Of a stretch of 64,000 bases of DNA, positions 27,861 through 35,979 are shown piece after piece. Location: assembly GCF_041438805.1 (NCBI RefSeq), contig NZ_CP109190.1, positions 8,618,001 through 8,682,000 of the forward strand, read 5' to 3'. The position numbers and the translations under genes are program-made. The stretch is from Streptomyces sp. NBC_01707. Lineage in GTDB: Bacteria; Actinomycetota; Actinomycetes; Streptomycetales; Streptomycetaceae. Every line of letters starts with the position of its first letter. The stretch's first letter is position 1. The notes beneath the pieces are model-generated. The model saw only the letters and a list, made by a program, of their open reading frames with translations, ran no database searches and was not told the DNA's origin.

Positions 27861-30800
27861 GCGTCTCGAGGCCGACCAGATCGTCCGGCGCCGCGTCCGC
27901 CACCTCCTCGTCGAACCGCGCCAGCCGGCCGCGCAGGGCGAGGGCGGCGACCACGACGATGGCGGCGCCGAGCAACACGTACAGCAACCCGATTCCGCGC
28001 CCGGGCCCGGTTCCGATGAGCGCGCCGACCGTCGACGCGAGCGCGCCGCCGTCGGCGAGCAGCGGCTCCAGCAGCCGACCGCCGTACGGTGCGACCAGCC
28101 CGAAGCCTATCGGCAGCGTGGACCACGCGATCAGCGAGTTCAGCGCCAGCACCCGGCCGTGCAACCGCTGCGGAACCTTGACCTGCACGATCGTGTTGTA
28201 GATCCCGTTCAGCAGCGTGAGCCACAGCGCCATGCCGAACGCCCCCACTGCGATCACGGCGAGGTCCGGCCGCACTCCGGTCACGACAGAGCAGGCGGCC
28301 AGTGCGAACGTGCACAGCAGCACCGCCCGCATGCGCAGGTGCCGAGGCCCTCCCCACACGGTCATCACGATGCCGCCCAGCGCCACGCCGAGTCCGCCGG
28401 CGAACGACACCGTCCCGACGTCGGACAGCGTGCCGAACGACAGCACCAGTGGTGAGGTCATCAGGAACAGCGGCGACAGGAACACGTTGAGGCAGGCGAA
28501 GAACAGCAGCATCCGACGGAACCCGGAATGCCGCCACGAGTAGGCGAACCCGGCCGAGATCTCCGTGAGGACCGGTTCCTTCCGCTGCCAGGGCATCGTG
28601 TCGGGGAACCGTACGGCCAGCGTCACGAGGACGGCGAACACGTACGTCGCGACGTCGATCACCAGCACACCGTCGAGCCCGATCGCCGCCATGAGTCCGG
28701 CGGCCCCGAGCGGCACCACCAACTGTGCCGTACCGCCTGCGAGTTGCACGATTCCGTTCGCGTGCCCCAGGTACCGCTTCGGTACGAGCTGCGGCACCGC
28801 CGAGGTGTACGCGACTCGTTGGAACGCGAGCGCGACGGACAGCAGCGCCAACAGCGGGTAGACGTGCCAGACCGCCAAGTTGTGCGTCCACAGCAGCACG
28901 CCGAGCAGGAGTTGCACACTGCCCGCAGTGCCGTCGCCCCACAGCATCACCGCGCGCCGGGACGTCCGGTCCACGATGGCGCCCGCCAGCGGCGCGGCCA
29001 GCATGCCCGGCACCAGGCCCACCACCGCGAACAGCGCGAACCGGGCCAGGGAACCGGTGGTCTGGTAGATCCACAGCGGCAACGCGAACTGGGTCAGCGC
29101 GGAGCCGGTCATCGAGAAGAGCTGGCCGGCGGCGACTGCGAGGAACCGGCGCATGCTCGGGCGAGGGCCCGGTGGCGTGACCGGTGTCGCCGACCGGGAG
29201 ATGGCGTGCAGTCGCCAGTGCTCGCCCGCCGGTGCCGGTTCGCCCGCTGTTACGGCCGGGTGGGTGCGCGTCACGATGTCGGCGAGCTCGCCGGCCCGGA
29301 AACGCGGGAAGAAGTGCCCGGCCTCGTCGAGGACGACGACGGCGGCGACATCGGTCAGGAGGTGCCACTCGCGGAAGCGTTCCTGGTAGTACTCGGTCGC
29401 AGGGTCGCGGTCGCCGGCCACGGCGACGATCGGCGCGGACAACCGCGTGGCCGGCTCCGCGAACAGGTCGGTGAAGTACTCCTCGGCGGCCTCGGTGTCC
29501 CGCCGCATGTTCCGGACGATCCGCTCGGCCTGCGCCGGTTCGAGGTCGTGCACGTCCACGCCCATCGACATGAGCCAGTTGGCATAGGTGCGGTCGCCGC
29601 GCAGGGCGTCCAGGCGGGTGAGGCGTGAGAACCGCTTCGTGCCCGGGCGTCCGAACGGGAACACCGCGCCTATGTAGACGGCGTCGACGGCCCTCCCGGT
29701 GGCCTCCAGCCGCCGGGCGATCTCCACGGCGAGCGCTGCCCCGACGCCGGAGTGGCCGTACAGCACGAGCGGGCCGCCGATCCTGTCGAGGATTTCCCGC
29801 GTGCACCGGCCGGCCACTTCGTCGAACGGCAGGCGTTCCTCGGCGAGGCCGATGTCGTGGCCCGGTGTCGCCACCGACCACAGCGCACAGTGCTCGGGCA
29901 GGCCCTCCGCGAGCGGCTGGTACACGACGGCGCTGCCGCCGCCGTAGGGCACACAGACGTAGGTCGTGGCCGCCGACGCGCGGTCCGGGGTCAGGTTCTG
30001 CAGCAGATCGCGGTCGTCCTCGCCCGGGCGGTCGATCATCGCGGCGAGCCGCCGTACGGTCGGGTACCGGAACAGGTCCATCACCGCGACCGGGCGGCCG
30101 ACCACGCGCCCGATGCGGGTAACCGCCCGGACGGCCAGCAGGGAATGGCCGCCCAGGTCGAAGAAGTCGTCGTCGACGCCCGGCTGTTCGATGTCGAGCA
30201 GCTCGGCCCAGACGTCGGCGATCGCGCGCTCGGTGCCGGTCCCCGGCCCTGCGCTCCGCCCCGTGCGTACCGGTCGCGGGGCGGGCAGGCGGGAGCGGTC
30301 CACCTTGCCGCTCAAGGTCAGAGGCAGTGTCGACAGGTTCACGAACGCGGACGGAACGAGGTACGCGGGCAGGAATTCGGCGAGGTAGCCGCGCAGCGCA
30401 GCCTGTTCGAGCGCGTCGTCATCGGTCACCACGTACGCGACCAGTGCCTCGCCGAACGCGGTGACGGACACCTCGCGCACGGCGGGATGGGTCAGCAGAG
30501 CGGCCTCCACCTCCCCGGGCTCGACGCGGAAGCCCCGCACCTTCAGCTGGTCGTCGAGGCGGCCGAGGAACTCCAGCGCGCCGTCCGGCCGCCACCGCAC
30601 ACGGTCGCCCGTCCGGTACAGGCGCGCTCCCGGTGGCCCCCACGGGTCCGGGACGAAGCGCGCCGCGGTCGGTGCCGGCAGGCCGAGGTAGCCGCGCGCC
30701 ACCCCGGCGCCACCGATGGCCAGCTCGCCGGGTGCGCCGGGCGGCGCCAACCGGCCGTGCTCGTCGAGCACTCGGGCGGTTGTGCCTGCGATCGGCCGCC

Positions 30801-33800
30801 CGATGTGGACGTCGTCGTGGAGCTCGCCGGCCGTGGCCACGATCGTGGTCTCCGTCGGACCGTAGGTGTTCAGCAGGCGGACGCGATCGCCGAACCGGTG
30901 CCGCCACCGTGCCACGGCGGCCGCGCGCACCTGCTCGCCGCCGATGACCACGAGCCGTAGTCCGTCCGGCCACGGCACGTCGTCCACCATGTCGACCAGC
31001 TGGTGGAAGTAGGCCGTCGGCAGGTCGAGGAGGGTGATGTCGCGCCGCTGCGACAGCAGCTCGGGCAGCCGGGTGCCGCCACCGGGCAGGAGCACCACGG
31101 CCGCGCCGGCCACCAGCGCCGGGTAGATCTCCTCGGCATGTGTGTCGAAGCTCAGGGATGCGAACTGGACGACCCGGTCGGCGGGGGAGAGTCCGTAGGC
31201 GTCCCGCATCCACCGGACCCGGGCGGCGAGGCCGCCGTGCTCGACCACCACCCCCTTCGGCGCGCCGGTGGAGCCGGACGTGTAGATGACGTAGGCGGCG
31301 TCACGCGGCCCGAGCTCGACGGGCTCGCACGGACGGTCCGAGTCGGCCGACCGGTACTTCTCGTCCACCACCAGCACCGCGCCGCTGTCCATGACGAGCC
31401 GTGTCATGCGTGCGGGCGGGAGCTCGGGGTCGAGCGGCAGGTATGTTCCGCCCGCCCGCCATACGGCGAGCAGCGCCACGATCGCGTCGACGGATCTGGG
31501 CAGGGACACGGCGACGACGGCGCCCCGGACCACGCCGTCCCGCTGCAGCGTCGCGGCGAGCCGATCGACGCGCCTGTCGAGCTCGGGGTAGCTGATTTCC
31601 ACGGCGCCGCACACCACGGCCGTCCCGTTCGTGTGCGCCCGTGCGGACGTTGTGATGAGGTCCGGGACCGTATCCGCCGGCAGGGCGTCGTCATCCGTCG
31701 GCACGGCGCCGGCGAGGCCGGTGAGGCGCTCGTGGTCGGCGGTGGTCAGCACCGGCAGGTCCGTCAGCGGGGCCGCCGGTGTCGCGACGACGCCCTCCAG
31801 CAGCGTGACGAACCGGTCGGCCAACGCGGCCGCCGTCCCCTCGGCGAGCTTCCCGGTGTCGTAGGTGAATGCCAGCAACAAGCCGTCGGGCCGCCGCCAC
31901 GCCTCGAGCATGAGATCGAACTTCGCCTGCCGGTAGCCGGAGTCGAACGGTTCGAGCTGCAGGTCACCGAAGGCGTCCTGGTCGGTGTCCTGGCTGTGCA
32001 GGACGGCCATGGTCTGAAAGAGCGGTGTCCGGTCGAGGTCCCGCCGGATCCTGAGTGTCGTCAGCAGCTCCTCGAACGGTACCTCCTGGTGAGCCATGGC
32101 CTCCAGCACGGTGTCGCGCGTGCGATGCAACAGGTCGGCGAAGGAGTCGCCGTCGCGCAGCGTCCCGCGCAGTACCACCGTGTTGCTGAGATAGCCGATG
32201 AGCGGCTCGAGCTCGACCCGGTCACGGCCGGCGGTCGGCGATCCGACCAGCACCTCACGCTGCCCGGTGTGCCGCGCGAGGAGCAGCTGGTAGGTGGCGA
32301 GGAGGGTCATGAACAGCGTGACGCCCCGCTCCCGTGACATGCGCTCCAGCGCCTCGGTCACCTCCAGCGACACGCGCCGGGACTGGAACTCGCCCGGCGT
32401 GGGCGTGTCCTCGGGCCTCCGGTCGGCGGGAAGTTCGAGCACCGGGGGGTCGGCGAGCTGCGCCTGCCAGTACGCGAGCTCCGCGCCGTTGTCCCGTTCC
32501 CGTTGCCACTGTGCGACGTCGCCGTGCTGCACGGGTAGCGGCGGAAGCTGCCCGCCGGAGTACAGGGTGGACAGTTCGGCCAGCATGGTGGCGAGCGACC
32601 AGCCGTCGGCGACGATGTGGTGCAGCACTATGCACAGCACGTGCTCGTGCGCGTCGACCCGTATCAACGTGAACCGCACGGGTGGAGCCTCGGCCAGGTC
32701 CAGTGCGGCGTTCACCCGCTCGGCCACGAAACGATGGGCCCCCTCGTCGTCGGCCGCCTCGAGGTGCTCGACCCGCACCGGTGCCGGTGGCTCCACGACG
32801 GCGACCGGGCGCCCGTCGTCGTCAGGGAAGCGCGTACGCAGCACCTCGTGCCGGGCCACGAGTTCGGTGCAGGCGCGTTCGAACGCGGCGACGTCGAGCG
32901 GGCCGCGCAACCGCCTGACGAGGTACATCGTGTACGAGGCGTCGGCGGGATCGAGCCGGTGCAGGAACCACAGACGTTCCTGTGCGGGGGAGAGCGGCGG
33001 AGGTCGGTCGCCGCGTGGCCGGGGCCCTTCGGTAGGGGCGTGCTCCGTGAGCGTGGCCGCGAGCGCGGCCACGGTCGGATGCGTGAAGAGGGTGCGCACC
33101 GGGAACGCGCCGAGCCGGGCGGCGACCTTCGTCGCGAGCAGCGAGTGGCCTCCGAGTGCGAAGAAGTCGTCATCGACGCCAACGGTCTCGACCGTCAGCA
33201 CCTCGGCGAACACCGCCGCCACCCTCCGCTCGGCCGCGGTACGGGGCGGCCCGCCGCGGGACACCACGCGGCCGGGGACGGGCAGGGCCTTGCGGTCCAC
33301 CTTGCCGTTGAGGGTCAGTGGCAGCTTGTCGAGCTCCACCACGGCGTCCGGCACGAGGTATGCGGGCAGCACCTCGGCGACGCGCGTGAGGACTCCGGTC
33401 GCGGACCCGGTGACGTAGGCGACCAGGCGGTCGTCGCGCACCACCACGACGGCCCGGCGGACCGACGGCTGCGTCTCCAGCGCGGCCTCGATCTCGCCCG
33501 GTTCCACTCGGTGGCCCCGTACCTTGACCTGGTCGTCGAGTCGGCCGAGAAACTCCAACTCGCCGTCCGGACGCCGCCGGACCCGGTCGCCCGTGCGGTA
33601 CCACCGTGCGCCGTCCGCATCGGACACGAACCGCTCCGCGGTCAGCTCCGGCCGGCCGTGGTAGCCGACCGCGAGTCCGGCACCGCCGATCAGCAACTCG
33701 CCGTCCACGACGGACACCCGGGTGTTGGGGAGCGGCAGACCGATCGACACACGCATGGGGTCCTGCGGCACCTCCCATGACGTGGACCAGATCGTGGTCT

Positions 33801-35979
33801 CGGTCGGCCCGTACACGTTGAGCAGCCGGGCGACCCGGGCCCGCAGCTCCCCGGCGAGCGCCAGAGGGAGCGCCTCGCCGCCGACGAGCGCGCAGACCGC
33901 CGTCGCGTCGATGCCGCCGTCGAGCATGGTGCGCCACCCGGACGGGGTCGCCTGGACGTGGGTGACACGGCGGGCGCGGACCAGCCGGGCGAGCGCGCCG
34001 CCGTCACGGGCCGTGCCGCGGTCGGCCACCACGACCCGGCCACCGCTCACCAGAGGGAGGAACAGCTCCAGCGCCGAGATGTCGAACGACAGTGACGTGG
34101 CGGCCAGCCACACGTCGTTCGGTCCGGCGTCCAGCAGCCGCCGCATGCCGACCAGAAGGTTGGTCAGCGCACGATGAGGGATCACCACTCCCTTGGGCCG
34201 TCCGGTCGATCCGGACGTGTAGATGAGGTATGCGGTATCGCCGGACTGTCCGGACTGTCCGGACTGCCCGGGTGGCCCGCCCTCGCGGAGCCGCCGCATC
34301 CAGTCGTCGGTGAGCACCACTCGCGCGCCGGAGTCGGCCAGCACGTAAGCGATGCGTGCGGCCGGATAGTCGGGGTCCACCGGAAGGTACGCCGCACCGG
34401 CCAGCATGATCCCGAGCAGCGCGCCCACCGTCTCCGCCGACCGGGTCAGCCGGACCGCCACCACGTCGCCCCTCGCGACCCCCTCGCGCGCCAGCCCCGT
34501 CGCCACCCGCTCGGCCAGCGTGAGGAGCCCGGCGTAGCCGATCCGGGTGTCGCCGCACTCCACCGCGGTCGCGTCGGGCCACCGCCGTGCCTGTTCCCGC
34601 ACGAGGTCGACGACGGTCGCGTCCGGCACCTCGGCCTCGGAATCCGGCTCGGTGTCCCCACCGGACGGCCACAGTGCCGACAACCGGACGTCCGGATCGG
34701 CGACCGCCGCGGACACCAGTGCCATGAACCTCTCGGCCATGCACTCGGCGGTGCCGTGGTCGAACAGGTCGGTGCGGTAGGTCAGTTCGGCGTGCAGTCC
34801 GTCCGGTCGCGGCCACAACTCGAGCGCCAGGTCCACCTTGGCGCGGTAGCATCCGTGGGGGAACGGCGTGGTGGTGACACCGGGCAGCCCGGCGTCGTCA
34901 CCGTAGCCACTGCCGGCGGTATGCAGCGCCAACACGGCCTGGTAGAGCGGGTTCCGGCTGAGGTCGCGCGGCAGACCCAGTGTGTCGACCAGCTGCTCCA
35001 GCGGCGCCTGGCCATGGGTGAACGCGCCGAGCGCCACCTTCCGCACCTGGACGATCAGTTCGGCGAAGGTCGGGTCCCCGGACAGGTCCGGCCGCAGGGC
35101 GAGCATCCCGGCGAAGGGCCCGACCATCGGCTCGAGTTCCACCCGGTCGCGGGCGGCGACCGGAACACCGACGCAGAAGTCCCGCTGCCCACTGAGGTGT
35201 GCGAGCAGCGTGTGGCACGCGGCGAACAGCACCATGAACGGTGTCGCACGGCACCGTCGCGCAAGCCTGGACACCCCGGCCGCCACTTCTTCGTCCATGT
35301 GGAACGTGACGACGCCGGCCGCGCTGTCGACCACGGCCGGGCGCGGACGGTCGGTCGGCAGGTCCAGCGGTGGTACGCCCGCGAGCCGTTCGGTCCAGTA
35401 CGCCAGGGACTCGGCGTCGCTCTGCTCGTGCGGGACGTCGGCGTACTGCAGGGAGAGCTCGGGTACGTCCGGCGCCGTGCTGTTCCGGTGGGCTGCGTAG
35501 TGCGCGGTCAGCTCACGCCGCCACACGTACAGGGACCAGCCGTCGGCGATCATGTGGTGCAGCACCAGGCACAGGATGTGGTCCTCGTCGTCCAGCCGGA
35601 ACAGCGTGACCCGCAGCGGCGGTGCGGCGGCGAGGTCGAACGGGGCGTTCGTACGCTCGGCGACCAGATCCTTCGCCCGGTCCTCCCGGTCCGCCGACGG
35701 CAGCCCGGTCAGGTCGACTTGTTCGATCGGCACCGGTGCGGAGGGCATGACCTCCTGGCGCGGCTGTCCGTCCGGGGCGGGGAACCGGGTGCGGAGGACC
35801 TCATGCCGCGCCACCACGGCGTCGACGGCGTGGCGCAGGGCGGTGACGTCGAGCGGTCCATGCAGCCGGTCGGCCAGGAACATGTGGTAGGCGGGGTCGC
35901 CGGGGGTCAGCTGGTCGAGGAACCACATGCGGTGCTGGGCGGGGGATGCGGGCGCCTGCGTGTCGGTTCGGCTCAGCAT
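27832..35979 (-). CDS. Two-module NRPS with thioesterase fused to an MFS exporter
   Basis: 2715 residues in the order C-A-PCP-C-A-PCP-TE-MFS. C1 has HHMIADG (141-147); A1 has YTSGSTGRPKG (587-597) and YGPTETT (723-729); PCP1 carries its phosphopantetheine Ser at S946. C2 has HHIVADG (1120-1126); A2 has YTSGSTGAPKG (1566-1576); PCP2 uses S1946. The TE (about 2003-2230) has nucleophile S2077 in GHSGVG and H2222. From about 2275 the chain continues as a 12-TM MFS protein. Aligned by eye to GrsA, the A1 pocket reads DILQLGVIWK, close to glycine codes; A2 reads DTEDVGTIVK, whose acidic residues suit Lys/Orn. Release and export appear physically linked. It starts inside the end of the preceding NRPS gene (7-base overlap). 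Confidence 0.95.
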   Translation of the reverse strand: MLSRTDTQAPASPAQHRMWFLDQLTPGDPAYHMFLADRLHGPLDVTALRHAVDAVVARHEVLRTRFPAPDGQPRQEVMPSAPVPIEQVDLTGLPSADREDRAKDLVAERTNAPFDLAAAPPLRVTLFRLDDEDHILCLVLHHMIADGWSLYVWRRELTAHYAAHRNSTAPDVPELSLQYADVPHEQSDAESLAYWTERLAGVPPLDLPTDRPRPAVVDSAAGVVTFHMDEEVAAGVSRLARRCRATPFMVLFAACHTLLAHLSGQRDFCVGVPVAARDRVELEPMVGPFAGMLALRPDLSGDPTFAELIVQVRKVALGAFTHGQAPLEQLVDTLGLPRDLSRNPLYQAVLALHTAGSGYGDDAGLPGVTTTPFPHGCYRAKVDLALELWPRPDGLHAELTYRTDLFDHGTAECMAERFMALVSAAVADPDVRLSALWPSGGDTEPDSEAEVPDATVVDLVREQARRWPDATAVECGDTRIGYAGLLTLAERVATGLAREGVARGDVVAVRLTRSAETVGALLGIMLAGAAYLPVDPDYPAARIAYVLADSGARVVLTDDWMRRLREGGPPGQSGQSGQSGDTAYLIYTSGSTGRPKGVVIPHRALTNLLVGMRRLLDAGPNDVWLAATSLSFDISALELFLPLVSGGRVVVADRGTARDGGALARLVRARRVTHVQATPSGWRTMLDGGIDATAVCALVGGEALPLALAGELRARVARLLNVYGPTETTIWSTSWEVPQDPMRVSIGLPLPNTRVSVVDGELLIGGAGLAVGYHGRPELTAERFVSDADGARWYRTGDRVRRRPDGELEFLGRLDDQVKVRGHRVEPGEIEAALETQPSVRRAVVVVRDDRLVAYVTGSATGVLTRVAEVLPAYLVPDAVVELDKLPLTLNGKVDRKALPVPGRVVSRGGPPRTAAERRVAAVFAEVLTVETVGVDDDFFALGGHSLLATKVAARLGAFPVRTLFTHPTVAALAATLTEHAPTEGPRPRGDRPPPLSPAQERLWFLHRLDPADASYTMYLVRRLRGPLDVAAFERACTELVARHEVLRTRFPDDDGRPVAVVEPPAPVRVEHLEAADDEGAHRFVAERVNAALDLAEAPPVRFTLIRVDAHEHVLCIVLHHIVADGWSLATMLAELSTLYSGGQLPPLPVQHGDVAQWQRERDNGAELAYWQAQLADPPVLELPADRRPEDTPTPGEFQSRRVSLEVTEALERMSRERGVTLFMTLLATYQLLLARHTGQREVLVGSPTAGRDRVELEPLIGYLSNTVVLRGTLRDGDSFADLLHRTRDTVLEAMAHQEVPFEELLTTLRIRRDLDRTPLFQTMAVLHSQDTDQDAFGDLQLEPFDSGYRQAKFDLMLEAWRRPDGLLLAFTYDTGKLAEGTAAALADRFVTLLEGVVATPAAPLTDLPVLTTADHERLTGLAGAVPTDDDALPADTVPDLITTSARAHTNGTAVVCGAVEISYPELDRRVDRLAATLQRDGVVRGAVVAVSLPRSVDAIVALLAVWRAGGTYLPLDPELPPARMTRLVMDSGAVLVVDEKYRSADSDRPCEPVELGPRDAAYVIYTSGSTGAPKGVVVEHGGLAARVRWMRDAYGLSPADRVVQFASLSFDTHAEEIYPALVAGAAVVLLPGGGTRLPELLSQRRDITLLDLPTAYFHQLVDMVDDVPWPDGLRLVVIGGEQVRAAAVARWRHRFGDRVRLLNTYGPTETTIVATAGELHDDVHIGRPIAGTTARVLDEHGRLAPPGAPGELAIGGAGVARGYLGLPAPTAARFVPDPWGPPGARLYRTGDRVRWRPDGALEFLGRLDDQLKVRGFRVEPGEVEAALLTHPAVREVSVTAFGEALVAYVVTDDDALEQAALRGYLAEFLPAYLVPSAFVNLSTLPLTLSGKVDRSRLPAPRPVRTGRSAGPGTGTERAIADVWAELLDIEQPGVDDDFFDLGGHSLLAVRAVTRIGRVVGRPVAVMDLFRYPTVRRLAAMIDRPGEDDRDLLQNLTPDRASAATTYVCVPYGGGSAVVYQPLAEGLPEHCALWSVATPGHDIGLAEERLPFDEVAGRCTREILDRIGGPLVLYGHSGVGAALAVEIARRLEATGRAVDAVYIGAVFPFGRPGTKRFSRLTRLDALRGDRTYANWLMSMGVDVHDLEPAQAERIVRNMRRDTEAAEEYFTDLFAEPATRLSAPIVAVAGDRDPATEYYQERFREWHLLTDVAAVVVLDEAGHFFPRFRAGELADIVTRTHPAVTAGEPAPAGEHWRLHAISRSATPVTPPGPRPSMRRFLAVAAGQLFSMTGSALTQFALPLWIYQTTGSLARFALFAVVGLVPGMLAAPLAGAIVDRTSRRAVMLWGDGTAGSVQLLLGVLLWTHNLAVWHVYPLLALLSVALAFQRVAYTSAVPQLVPKRYLGHANGIVQLAGGTAQLVVPLGAAGLMAAIGLDGVLVIDVATYVFAVLVTLAVRFPDTMPWQRKEPVLTEISAGFAYSWRHSGFRRMLLFFACLNVFLSPLFLMTSPLVLSFGTLSDVGTVSFAGGLGVALGGIVMTVWGGPRHLRMRAVLLCTFALAACSVVTGVRPDLAVIAVGAFGMALWLTLLNGIYNTIVQVKVPQRLHGRVLALNSLIAWSTLPIGFGLVAPYGGRLLEPLLADGGALASTVGALIGTGPGRGIGLLYVLLGAAIVVVAALALRGRLARFDEEVADAAPDDLVGLETLRSRAHAPR

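Noticed and set aside
28528..32337. Long plus-strand frames antisense to the NRPS genes
   Set aside because: Low-complexity Arg/Gln/Val/Asp-rich translations mirror the GC-rich coding strand; no motifs and no ribosome sites.
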